From DATHRK01 sp035513295 (GTDB taxonomy: Bacteria; Gemmatimonadota; Gemmatimonadetes; Longimicrobiales; RSA9), in assembly GCA_035513295.1 (NCBI GenBank), contig DATKCH010000016.1, positions 1 through 17,414 of the forward strand: a stretch of DNA of 17,414 nucleotides. Direction: 5' to 3'. The position numbers were made by a program, and so were the translations under genes. The notes below the pieces were generated by a model, which saw only the letters and a list, made by a program, of their open reading frames with translations, had not been told where the DNA came from and ran no database searches. Positions 7,343-13,181 of the stretch are shown in pieces (within the stretch, counting starts at the first letter, position 1; each line of letters begins with the position of its first letter).

Positions 7343-7714
7343 TCAGCTCGACTTCCGGATGGCCGCGACGAGCTGGCTCTTGCTCATGCGGCTGCGCCCC
7401 TTCACGCCGAGCTCCCGCGCGCGGTTATACAGTTGCTGGCGCGTCCGCTTCCCCAGGGGGCTGTTCGGGTCTCCGGTATCCAGCATGGCCGCCGAAACCT
7501 TTCGTCGGGCCTCGGACGCGGTGCGCGCCACCGCCCGCACCGGCCTGGACCCCGCGATGGCCTTCACGGGCCTGGACCTCGCCACCGCCTTCGCCGCCTT
7601 CGATTTCTTGATGCTCTCGATCGGGTGTGCGTCCCTTATGGCCTGCACGGGCCTGGACCTCGCCACCGCTTTCACGGGCTTCGACGTTCTGATCGTCTCG
7701 ATGGGGTTCTTCAC
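7343..7714 (-). CDS. Basic repeat protein with Rho_N/SAP-like C-terminal domain
   Basis: A 123-residue, strongly basic protein. Residues 3-29 and 30-56 are two copies of a 27-residue unit (core [N/H]PIE[T/S]I..SK..KAVARSRPV), followed by a shortened third unit (RPVRAVAR). This Lys/Ala/Pro/Val-rich part recalls histone-H1-like bacterial tails. Residues ~88-122 (LGKRTRQQLYNRARELGVKG, then a RSRMSKSQLVAAIRK ending) match the helix-extended-helix pattern of the Rho N-terminal/SAP domain that binds nucleic acid. The GTG at 7714 is the start: AAGGAGG lies directly upstream with a 4-base gap. The frame extends upstream to a TTG, but that has no ribosome site. Likely a nucleic-acid-binding or nucleoid-associated protein; this is inference. 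It heads a possible operon with the hydrolase and L,D-transpeptidase genes. Confidence 0.82.
   Translation of the reverse strand: MKNPIETIRTSKPVKAVARSRPVQAIRDAHPIESIKKSKAAKAVARSRPVKAIAGSRPVRAVARTASEARRKVSAAMLDTGDPNSPLGKRTRQQLYNRARELGVKGRSRMSKSQLVAAIRKSS
7547..7708 (-). repeat. Two 81-base coding repeats
   Basis: Two adjacent 81-base units lie within the basic protein gene (7628-7708 and 7547-7627). They share identical blocks such as CGGGCCTGGACCTCGCCACC (plus strand), which occurs 81 bases apart, and they code the 27-residue protein repeat. The high nucleotide identity points to recent duplication or gene conversion. Confidence 0.75.
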
Positions 7715-7862
7715 GGGGCCTCCTTCAGGGATCTCGCGAACGTGCCGCGGGCGCGGCAACCGCTGCCGCTCCTACCACCCAAGGCGCAGGACGCGTGCCG
7801 CCGCTCGCGAACCCGCCGCGACGCCGTCCGGACGGGGCCGGCGAAGCGGATCCGGCCAGGCC

Positions 7863-7895
7863 ACCGAACCTCGACGGGCCCGACGGTCGTTCGGT
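7863..7895. promoter_or_regulatory. Inverted repeat upstream of the copper-protein gene
   Basis: ACCGAA (7863-7868) pairs with TTCGGT (7890-7895), and inside it CGAC (7872-7875) pairs with GTCG (7886-7889). It sits 54 bases before the ATG of the Cys-rich protein, in the space shared with the divergent basic-protein gene. It could be an operator or an RNA hairpin. No known copper-regulator box is recognised with confidence. Confidence 0.3.
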
Positions 7896-7948
7896 AGGTC
7901 CGTGGATTGCATGGCATCGCCGGTGCTCGCCTCAACGGAACCCGTTCG

Positions 7949-8371
7949 ATGGACAGCGTGCATATGGACATGCTCCGAAGGATCCTCCACGCCCATCCCC
8001 ACCCTGCCAGCGACGCGGGTGAGGTCGCGCTCGAATGCGTGTACGCCGCCGCGCAGTGCGCGCAGGTCTGCTCGAGCTGCGCGGACGCCTGCATGTCGGA
8101 GCCGAATGTGGCCACGCTCACCGAGTGCGTCCGCCTGAACCAGGACTGCGCCGATGTCTGCGACGTGACGGCGCGCGTGATCGCGCGGGCCGGCCACCGG
8201 GACCGGGACACACTGGAGGCGCTCCTCGAGGCCTGCATCGCCGCTTGCCGGGCCTGCGCGGAAGAGTGCGGGCGGCACGCCGAGCACATGGAGCACTGCG
8301 CGATCTGCGCGGAGATGTGCCGGAAGTGCGAGCAGGCGTGCGAGCGCATGCAGGGAGCCCTGGTCGCCTGA
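7949..8371 (+). CDS. Four-helix bundle copper-binding (Csp-like, DUF326) protein
   Basis: A 140-residue protein with 17 cysteines arranged along helices: five in ECVYAAAQCAQVCSSCADAC, three in ECVRLNQDCADVC, and nine in the last third (ACIAACRACAEEC, then HCAICAEMCRKCEQAC). The CxxxC and CxxC spacing, with His, Met and Glu around it, is that of the copper storage protein Csp / DUF326 family, whose four-helix bundles hold many Cu(I) ions in the core. No signal peptide or Tat motif is present, so it should be the cytosolic type. The ATG at 7949 is preferred: the frame opens earlier only at a TTG (7907) with poor upstream signal. The ribosome site is weak. Monocistronic; a strong hairpin overlaps its stop. 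Expected role: buffering copper. Confidence 0.9.
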   Translation: MDSVHMDMLRRILHAHPHPASDAGEVALECVYAAAQCAQVCSSCADACMSEPNVATLTECVRLNQDCADVCDVTARVIARAGHRDRDTLEALLEACIAACRACAEECGRHAEHMEHCAICAEMCRKCEQACERMQGALVA

Positions 8372-8398
8372 CGTCGAGCCGGAAGGCCGGCGTCAGGC
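8366..8398 (+). terminator. Hairpin at the stop of the copper-protein gene
   Basis: GCCTGAC (8366-8372, containing the stop codon) pairs with GTCAGGC (8392-8398). Inside it GCCGG (8378-8382) pairs with CCGGC (8387-8391) around AAGG, leaving a five-base bulge on one side. A strong two-part stem directly at a gene end supports transcription termination, although no U-tract follows. Confidence 0.55.
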
Positions 8399-8671
8399 AT
8401 CGCTCGCCGGACTTCGTGCGCCTTCGGGAGGGCTCCGCTCGCCGGCTTTCGGCGCGCGCGCAGGATCTGGTAACGGCGCTGCAGACCTGTAGGCCGTGCG
8501 CAACAAACGGGCGACTCGCGCCGGAGACTGCTGCTCGAGTCGGGCTCGCGATTGCCCGTCCGTACGGGGCAAAGGGCGGTCACCCCAGGTCTGGCCCGGT
8601 GTGTGCTCCGGTGTAACGGAGGAAACAAACGATCCCCCGTGCCGCGCGGTCCGCATGACCGGTTGCACCTC
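8372..8671 (+). other. 300-base intergenic leader before aceB
   Basis: No supported gene lies here. It holds the end of the hairpin above, a 6-base-pair stem TTGCCC...GGGCAA (8552-8572), and a perfect GGAGG (8618-8622) that has no ATG, GTG or TTG at the normal distance; the nearest in-frame GTG (8639) is 16 bases away. The aceBA promoter is expected in this stretch, but I cannot assign it. Confidence 0.4.
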
Positions 8672-10468
8672 ATGACCAGCTCCACCTCGGCCCGACCCGC
8701 GTCGACCCCGGGTCCGGCCGGCGAGGCAGACGCCACCCTCGGGGACTCGGCGCGGACGCCTCTCGCGGCGGCCGCCCTGCCCCCGGATGCGCTGCGTCTG
8801 ATCGGGACCCTGGAGCGCGAGTTCCGCGCGGAGCGGCGCATTCTCCTCGACGCTCGCCGTCTCCGGCAGCGGGCGTGGGACGCGGGAGAGCTGCCCGGCT
8901 ACCTGCCACCCGGTGAGCACCCCGACGCGCATGGCGACTGGCGGGTGGCGCCTCTACCGGAGGATCTGCTCCGCCGGAGGGTCGAAATCACCGGGCCGAT
9001 CTCCGACCCGAAGATGGTGATCAACATGCTGAGCCGCACGGCGGACGGTGCGCGCGCCGACGCGGCGATGCTGGACTTCGAGGACTCCTTGAAGCCCACC
9101 TGGGAGAACGTCACCCGCGGCGTGGCGAACCTGATCGCGGCGGTGAACGGCTCGCTGACGCATGAAAAGCTCGATTCCGACGGGCGCGTGGAGAAGCGCT
9201 ACGAGCTCGACCCCCGGGACATGCCGCTGACGATGGTGCGGGTGCGCGGGCTCCACTTGGATGAATCGAACGTATTCGTGGACGGCCAGCAGGTCGCGGC
9301 GGGGCTGCTGGACCTCACCCTCGCGGCCTTTCACACGGCCCACGATCTCATCGCCAGCGCCCGCACTCCCAAGTACTACGTGCCCAAGGTCGAGCACTAC
9401 CTGGAGGCGAGGTGGTGGAACCGGCTGCTGACCCGGCTCGAGGAGGAACTGGGCCTGCGGCCGAGTGCCCTGCGCGCCACGTTTCTGATCGAGACGCTGC
9501 CGGCGGCGTATCAGATGGAGGAAATCCTCTACGAGCTGCGGGACCACGCGGCGGGTCTCAACGGCGGTCGTTGGGACAAGATCTTCAGCGACATCAAGGT
9601 GCTCCTGCGACACGAGGACCGCGTGCTGGCGGACCGCGGAAGCATCTCCATGAACCGCCCGTGGATGCGCAACTACGCGCTGCGCCTGATCCGCATCTGC
9701 CACAAGCACGGCGCCTTCGCGATGGGCGGCATGGCCGCGTTCACGCCGGGGTCGACGCCGGAGTTGCGCGCCACCCAGACCGCCAAGGTGGTCGAGGACA
9801 AGGAGCTCGAGGCGTCCATCGGCCACGATGGGTGCTGGGTCTCCCACCCCTACTTCATCGCGCCGGCGATGGGGCCGTTCGTGAGAGCCAACCAGCTCGA
9901 CGTGATCCCGGACGAGATCGACGACACCCCCGACCTCCTTCCCCGGCCGGACGGCCCCAGGACCATCGGCGGGCTTCGGACGAACGTGCGCGTGGGCATC
10001 GCTTACATGGCGGGCTGGAACGCCGATATCGGGTGCGTCGCCTGGGGCGGGCTCATGGAGGATCTGGCCACGCTGGAGATCTCGCGCGCCCAGGTATGGC
10101 AGTGGCTGCACCACCGCATCGCGCTGGACGACGGCACCCGCGTGACCCCGCAAGTAGTCGAGAGCGTCTTCGGGGAAGAGCTGGAGGAGATCCTCACCGA
10201 CCTGCGCGCTTCCGAAGCAGCCGGGCGCGACGGAGGAGGGTCGGTGCAGGCGGAGTGCGCCCGCTACCGCGAAGCCGCGGGCGACGCTCTCGCGATCTTC
10301 ACCGAGGCACGATTCCGGGAATTCCTGACCTGCGCCTCGGAACCGGCGGGCGCGGACTCCGGGCGCCTGCGAGCCGGTCTGCGCGCGGGCAGCGGCTGCC
10401 GGGAGGCGGCGGCGCCGAGCGGGGGGCGAAGCGGCGGCCAGGGCGACAACTCCACGGAGGATCGATGA
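8672..10468 (+). CDS. aceB: Malate synthase A
   Basis: A 598-residue cytosolic enzyme that condenses glyoxylate and acetyl-CoA into malate, the second step of the glyoxylate shunt. Magnesium ligands are seen as Glu274 (FLIETLPAAYQMEE) and Asp302 (GLNGGRWDKIF), 28 residues apart as in the family. The catalytic Arg is probably Arg192 (MVRVRGLHL) and the catalytic Asp is Asp464 (GLMEDLATLEIS). TIGGLRTNVRVGIAYMAGW (431-449) is typical. Departures from the common pattern are WDKIF for WDYIF and RVRGLHL for RPRGWHL. The protein is longer than the usual ~530 residues because of ~40 disordered N-terminal residues and a Gly/Ala/Ser tail from ~555. The start is uncertain: ATG 8672 has a weak ribosome site, and the frame opens back to TTG 8552. 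It overlaps aceA by ATGA. Confidence 0.95.
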   Translation: MTSSTSARPASTPGPAGEADATLGDSARTPLAAAALPPDALRLIGTLEREFRAERRILLDARRLRQRAWDAGELPGYLPPGEHPDAHGDWRVAPLPEDLLRRRVEITGPISDPKMVINMLSRTADGARADAAMLDFEDSLKPTWENVTRGVANLIAAVNGSLTHEKLDSDGRVEKRYELDPRDMPLTMVRVRGLHLDESNVFVDGQQVAAGLLDLTLAAFHTAHDLIASARTPKYYVPKVEHYLEARWWNRLLTRLEEELGLRPSALRATFLIETLPAAYQMEEILYELRDHAAGLNGGRWDKIFSDIKVLLRHEDRVLADRGSISMNRPWMRNYALRLIRICHKHGAFAMGGMAAFTPGSTPELRATQTAKVVEDKELEASIGHDGCWVSHPYFIAPAMGPFVRANQLDVIPDEIDDTPDLLPRPDGPRTIGGLRTNVRVGIAYMAGWNADIGCVAWGGLMEDLATLEISRAQVWQWLHHRIALDDGTRVTPQVVESVFGEELEEILTDLRASEAAGRDGGGSVQAECARYREAAGDALAIFTEARFREFLTCASEPAGADSGRLRAGLRAGSGCREAAAPSGGRSGGQGDNSTEDR

Positions 10469-11724
10469 TCATCGACGGAAGGCCCGTACGGGCATGGCTG
10501 GACGGCGGCGATATCCGGCGCGACCACACGCCGGCGGACGTGGACCGGCTGCGCGGCACGGTCCGCGTCGAGCACACGCTCGCCCGGGCGGGGGCGGAAC
10601 GGCTTCGGCGGTTGCTCGCGACGACTGATTACGTCGCGGCGCTGGGGGCGCTCACGGGCGCGCAGGCCATGCAGCAGGTGCGGGCGGGCCTGCGCGCGAT
10701 CTACGTGAGCGGCTGGCAGGTCGCCGCGGACGCCAACCTGTCGGGCGAGATGTACCCCGACCAGAGCCTCTATCCGTGCAACAGCGTCCCCGCGCTCGTG
10801 CGAAGCATCAACCGCACGCTGATGCGGGCCGACCAGATCCATCATCTCGAGGGCGACGCGTCGGTACACTGGATGGCCCCGATCGTCGCGGACGCGGAGG
10901 CGGGTTTCGGAGGCCCCCTGCATGCGTTCGAGCTGATGAGGGCGATGATCGAGGCCGGCGCCGCGGGGGTCCACTTCGAGGACCAGCTCGCGTCGGAGAA
11001 GAAGTGCGGGCACCTGGGCGGGAAGGTCCTCGTGCCGACCTCCACGTTCGTGCAGACGCTCAAGGCCGCCAGGCTCGCGGCCGATGTGTGTGACGTTCCC
11101 ACGGTGCTGATCGCCCGGACGGACGCGGAGAGCGCCACCCTGCTGACGAGCGACATCTGCGAAGAAGACGCGCCGTTCCTCACGGGCGAACGGACGCCCG
11201 AGGGGTTCCACTGCGTGCGCCCGGGAATGGAGATCGCCGTGGCCCGGGCGCTGGCCTACGCGCCGTACGCCGACCTGGTGTGGATGGAGACGAAGACGCC
11301 GGACCTGGCCGACGCCCGGACGTTCGCGGAGGCCGTCCACGACCGGTTCCCCGGCAAGCTCCTGGCCTACAACTGCTCACCCTCGTTCAACTGGAAACGC
11401 CACCTGGACGCCTCCGACATCGCCCGCTTTCAGCGAGAGCTGGGCGCCATGGGCTACCGCTTCCAGTTCGTGACGCTGGCCGGGTTCCACTCCCTGAACC
11501 ACGGCATGTACCAGCTGGCGCTGGGCTACCGGGAGCGCGGCATGGAGGCATATTCCGAGTTGCAGGAGGCCGAGTTCGCGGCGGAGGCGCGGGGCTACAC
11601 CGCCACGAAGCACCAGCGCGAGGTCGGCAACACCTACTTCGACGCGGTGCGCGAGGTGGTGGCCGGCGGCGTCTCCAGCACCGCCGCGATGTCGGGATCC
11701 ACCGAGGAGGCGCAGTTCGCGTGA
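10465..11724 (+). CDS. aceA: Isocitrate lyase
   Basis: A 419-residue cytosolic enzyme that splits isocitrate into succinate and glyoxylate, feeding the malate synthase encoded just upstream. The catalytic signature KKCGHL has Cys181. Other family landmarks are YVSGWQVAADAN (80-91), YPDQSLYPCNSVP (97-109), VADAEAGFGG (141-150), VHFEDQLASEKK (169-180) and NCSPSFNWKRHL near residue 305. Length is close to the usual 430. The ATG at 10465 overlaps the aceB stop as ATGA, and GGAGG lies 4 bases upstream, so the two are translationally coupled. No isocitrate dehydrogenase kinase gene (aceK) follows; a hairpin is seen just after the stop. All key residues are present. Confidence 0.97.
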   Translation: MIIDGRPVRAWLDGGDIRRDHTPADVDRLRGTVRVEHTLARAGAERLRRLLATTDYVAALGALTGAQAMQQVRAGLRAIYVSGWQVAADANLSGEMYPDQSLYPCNSVPALVRSINRTLMRADQIHHLEGDASVHWMAPIVADAEAGFGGPLHAFELMRAMIEAGAAGVHFEDQLASEKKCGHLGGKVLVPTSTFVQTLKAARLAADVCDVPTVLIARTDAESATLLTSDICEEDAPFLTGERTPEGFHCVRPGMEIAVARALAYAPYADLVWMETKTPDLADARTFAEAVHDRFPGKLLAYNCSPSFNWKRHLDASDIARFQRELGAMGYRFQFVTLAGFHSLNHGMYQLALGYRERGMEAYSELQEAEFAAEARGYTATKHQREVGNTYFDAVREVVAGGVSSTAAMSGSTEEAQFA

Positions 11725-11730
11725 CCGCCA

Positions 11731-11756
11731 GGGCCGGGGGACTCCCGCCCCGGCCT
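11731..11756 (+). terminator. Hairpin after aceA
   Basis: GGCCGGGG (11732-11739) pairs perfectly with CCCCGGCC (11748-11755) around an 8-base loop, 7 bases after the aceA stop. Its place at the end of the aceBA operon supports a terminator; there is no U-tract. Confidence 0.5.
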
Positions 11757-11875
11757 CCCTTCGCGAGGCGCGCATGACGGCCGGCACCGCGTGCCGCTGA
11801 AGGTCGATCCTGCGGCGAACATCGGGCGCGCGAGGGGGTGATGTTGGGGGGGGACGAACCGCGAGGGGAGCCGAC

Positions 11876-12340
11876 GTGAAGATCTGGGTCGATGCCGACG
11901 CCGCGCCGCGGGCCGTGAAGGAAATCGTCGCCCGCGCGGCCGCCCGGCTCGAGGTCCCGACGTGCTTCGTGGCGAATCAACGGATCGGCACTCCCCCGCA
12001 CAATCCCTGGGTTTCTGCCGAACGGGTCGAAGGCGGGCCGGACGCGGCCGACGATTGGATCGCCGCCCACGCGGCCGCGGGCGACCTGGCCGTGACCGCC
12101 GACATCGCCCTCGCGGCGCGGCTAGTGGAGAACGACGTCGCGGTCATCGATCCGCGGGGCACCAAGTACACCGGCGAGAACGTCCTGGAGCGCCTGTCCA
12201 TGCGCGACTTCATGGAGGGGCTGCGCGGTGCCGGTGTCGAGACCGGGGGGCCGTCCGGCTTCGGGGAGAAGGAAAAGCGCGCCTTCGCCGCGACCTTCGA
12301 CCGCGTGCTGACGGCACTGTGGCGCGGCGCGACCGGGTGA
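11876..12340 (+). CDS. YaiI/YqxD family protein (UPF0178, DUF188)
   Basis: A 154-residue cytosolic protein of the UPF0178 family, whose fold is related to PIN-type nucleases but whose function is not settled. The family pattern is clear: VDADAAP (residues 5-11) with paired Asp6 and Asp8, GPDAADDWIAAHAAAGDLAV, VTADIALAARLVEND and IDPRGTKYTGENVLERLSMR. Most members have Cys where this one has Ala10 (DADACP). The start is GTG at 11876, with GAGGGGAG ending 5 bases upstream. An 8-base G run (11846-11853) lies in the leader. Its last ~22 codons plus 11 bases after the stop are repeated almost exactly 822 bases downstream. It is convergent with the 164-residue gene. Confidence 0.92.
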   Translation: MKIWVDADAAPRAVKEIVARAAARLEVPTCFVANQRIGTPPHNPWVSAERVEGGPDAADDWIAAHAAAGDLAVTADIALAARLVENDVAVIDPRGTKYTGENVLERLSMRDFMEGLRGAGVETGGPSGFGEKEKRAFAATFDRVLTALWRGATG

Positions 12341-12351
12341 GCCGATCAAGC
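12275..12351 (+). repeat. 77-base direct repeat, copy 1 (end of UPF0178 gene)
   Basis: This copy runs from AAGCGCGCCTTCGCC through the UPF0178 stop to GAGCCGATCAAGC. It is identical to 13097-13173 except for one base (T at 12320, C at 13142). The offset between copies is 822 bases. Confidence 0.95.
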
Positions 12352-12461
12352 CGAACATCTGCGCGTCTGCTACCTATCCGAGTCCAGGAATCCCCAGACC
12401 GAAGACAGTCGCCGCCGTGGACACGGGGTCCATCACCGAGTAGCCTCCGCCTGGTCATCCT

Positions 12462-12956
12462 TCATGTTTCGAGTGTACGGCGGAGGTAGTCGGCCACGTC
12501 GACCACGAAGCGGTGCACGGACGCGTCGGCGATGCGGTGACCGACCAGGGCGTCTACGGCGGTGCCGACGACGCCGAACGGCGGCTCGTAGCTGCCGGAG
12601 AAATCGAGCTGCGTTTCCGTCGCGGACAGCGGATAGACAGCGAGCTGCCCGTTCATGAGCGGAAACAGCCGCGGCGCCTTCGCTGCTTCCCACTCGATGT
12701 CGATCAGCAGGCGGCGGTTCGCCGGAGAGTTCCCTTCCTCCTCGGTGATTCCGGCCACGGTCAAGGCGATCTCCGTTCCGATCTTCAGCGCGCCGAGGTT
12801 GACATGGAGACCCACGGCGACCTCGTGCGCCCGGGAAGTGGCGGCGTGCGTCGCCGACCGGAACACGGCGAGCGCGTCGTCGCGGAGCGCATCGCGGACG
12901 CTGTCGTACGGGTGATTCACGTAGTCGAACGTGCGGATCGGTCGCCCTTTCGCCAT
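12462..12956 (-). CDS. Conserved-looking hypothetical protein, possibly SRPBCC fold
   Basis: A 164-residue soluble protein without Cys, signal peptide or membrane segment. The alternation of hydrophobic strands (residues ~45-75 and ~83-125, such as LLIDIEWEAAKAPRLFPLMN and LAVYPLSATETQLDFSGSYE) and a long C-terminal helix (HRFVVDVADYLRRTLE) suggest a START/SRPBCC-type helix-grip fold; this is inference from pattern, not a recognised family. The ATG at 12956 is preceded by GGGGTGATCC, which can pair with the 16S 3' end (GGTGATC). A competing longer minus-strand frame here is Arg-rich and rejected. The gene is alone on its strand and lies exactly between the two 77-base copies of the UPF0178 gene end, which makes it a possible recent insertion or a hitchhiker in a local duplication. 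Confidence 0.82.
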   Translation of the reverse strand: MAKGRPIRTFDYVNHPYDSVRDALRDDALAVFRSATHAATSRAHEVAVGLHVNLGALKIGTEIALTVAGITEEEGNSPANRRLLIDIEWEAAKAPRLFPLMNGQLAVYPLSATETQLDFSGSYEPPFGVVGTAVDALVGHRIADASVHRFVVDVADYLRRTLET

Positions 12957-13084
12957 GGATCACCCCATTGGTTCCAGTTCGCTGGGTCACGCCGCCGCGC
13001 CACTGTGATGACTATGCGCCCGCTGCGCCAGAGCCGGTCCGCCGGCCGATGCGGCGCAGGAACGAATCGCCTCCGCCCTCGCCG

Positions 13085-13162
13085 CGGGGAGAGGACAAGC
13101 GCGCCTTCGCCGCGACCTTCGACCGCGTGCTGACGGCACTGCGGCGCGGCGCGACCGGGTGA
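13085..13162 (+). pseudogene. Detached 3' fragment of a UPF0178 gene
   Basis: In frame, the last 23 codons read EDKRAFAATFDRVLTALRRG ATG stop, matching the end of the UPF0178 protein (EKRAFAATFDRVLTALWRG ATG) with one substitution (Arg for Trp). Going upstream, similarity fades through CGGGGAGA with a one-base indel, and no DADA-type N-terminal part is found. It is therefore a gene end without a gene: either the relic of a duplicated copy or the duplicated end left by an insertion event. Confidence 0.75.
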
Positions 13163-13173
13163 GCCGATCAAGC
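13097..13173 (+). repeat. 77-base direct repeat, copy 2
   Basis: This copy is 76 of 77 bases identical to 12275-12351. It includes the stop codon and 11 bases beyond it, and ends 8 bases before the end of the hexosaminidase gene on the other strand. Confidence 0.95.
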
Positions 13174-13181
13174 GGTACAGC

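Noticed and set aside
7547..7708. Repeats near 7.6 kb as a CRISPR-like array
   Set aside because: They are in-frame coding repeats without unique spacers, and no cas gene is present.
8954..10153. Minus-strand open frame of 399 codons opposite aceB
   Set aside because: Arg/His/Val-rich translation without any family resemblance, wholly antisense to malate synthase.
9412..10464. Plus-strand frame extending isocitrate lyase 351 codons upstream, suggesting a fusion protein
   Set aside because: The extension is Arg/Pro/Gly-rich and overlaps aceB in another frame. The ATG at 10465 has GGAGG and begins the family homology.
11846..11853. Eight-base G run as a phase-variation tract for the UPF0178 gene
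   Set aside because: It is in the leader, not in the coding region, and single G runs of this size are common in this composition. No supporting signal.
12433..12990. Minus-strand frame of 185 codons overlapping the 164-residue gene
   Set aside because: Extremely Arg/Pro-rich composition. The 164-residue frame has balanced composition and a GGTGATC ribosome site.
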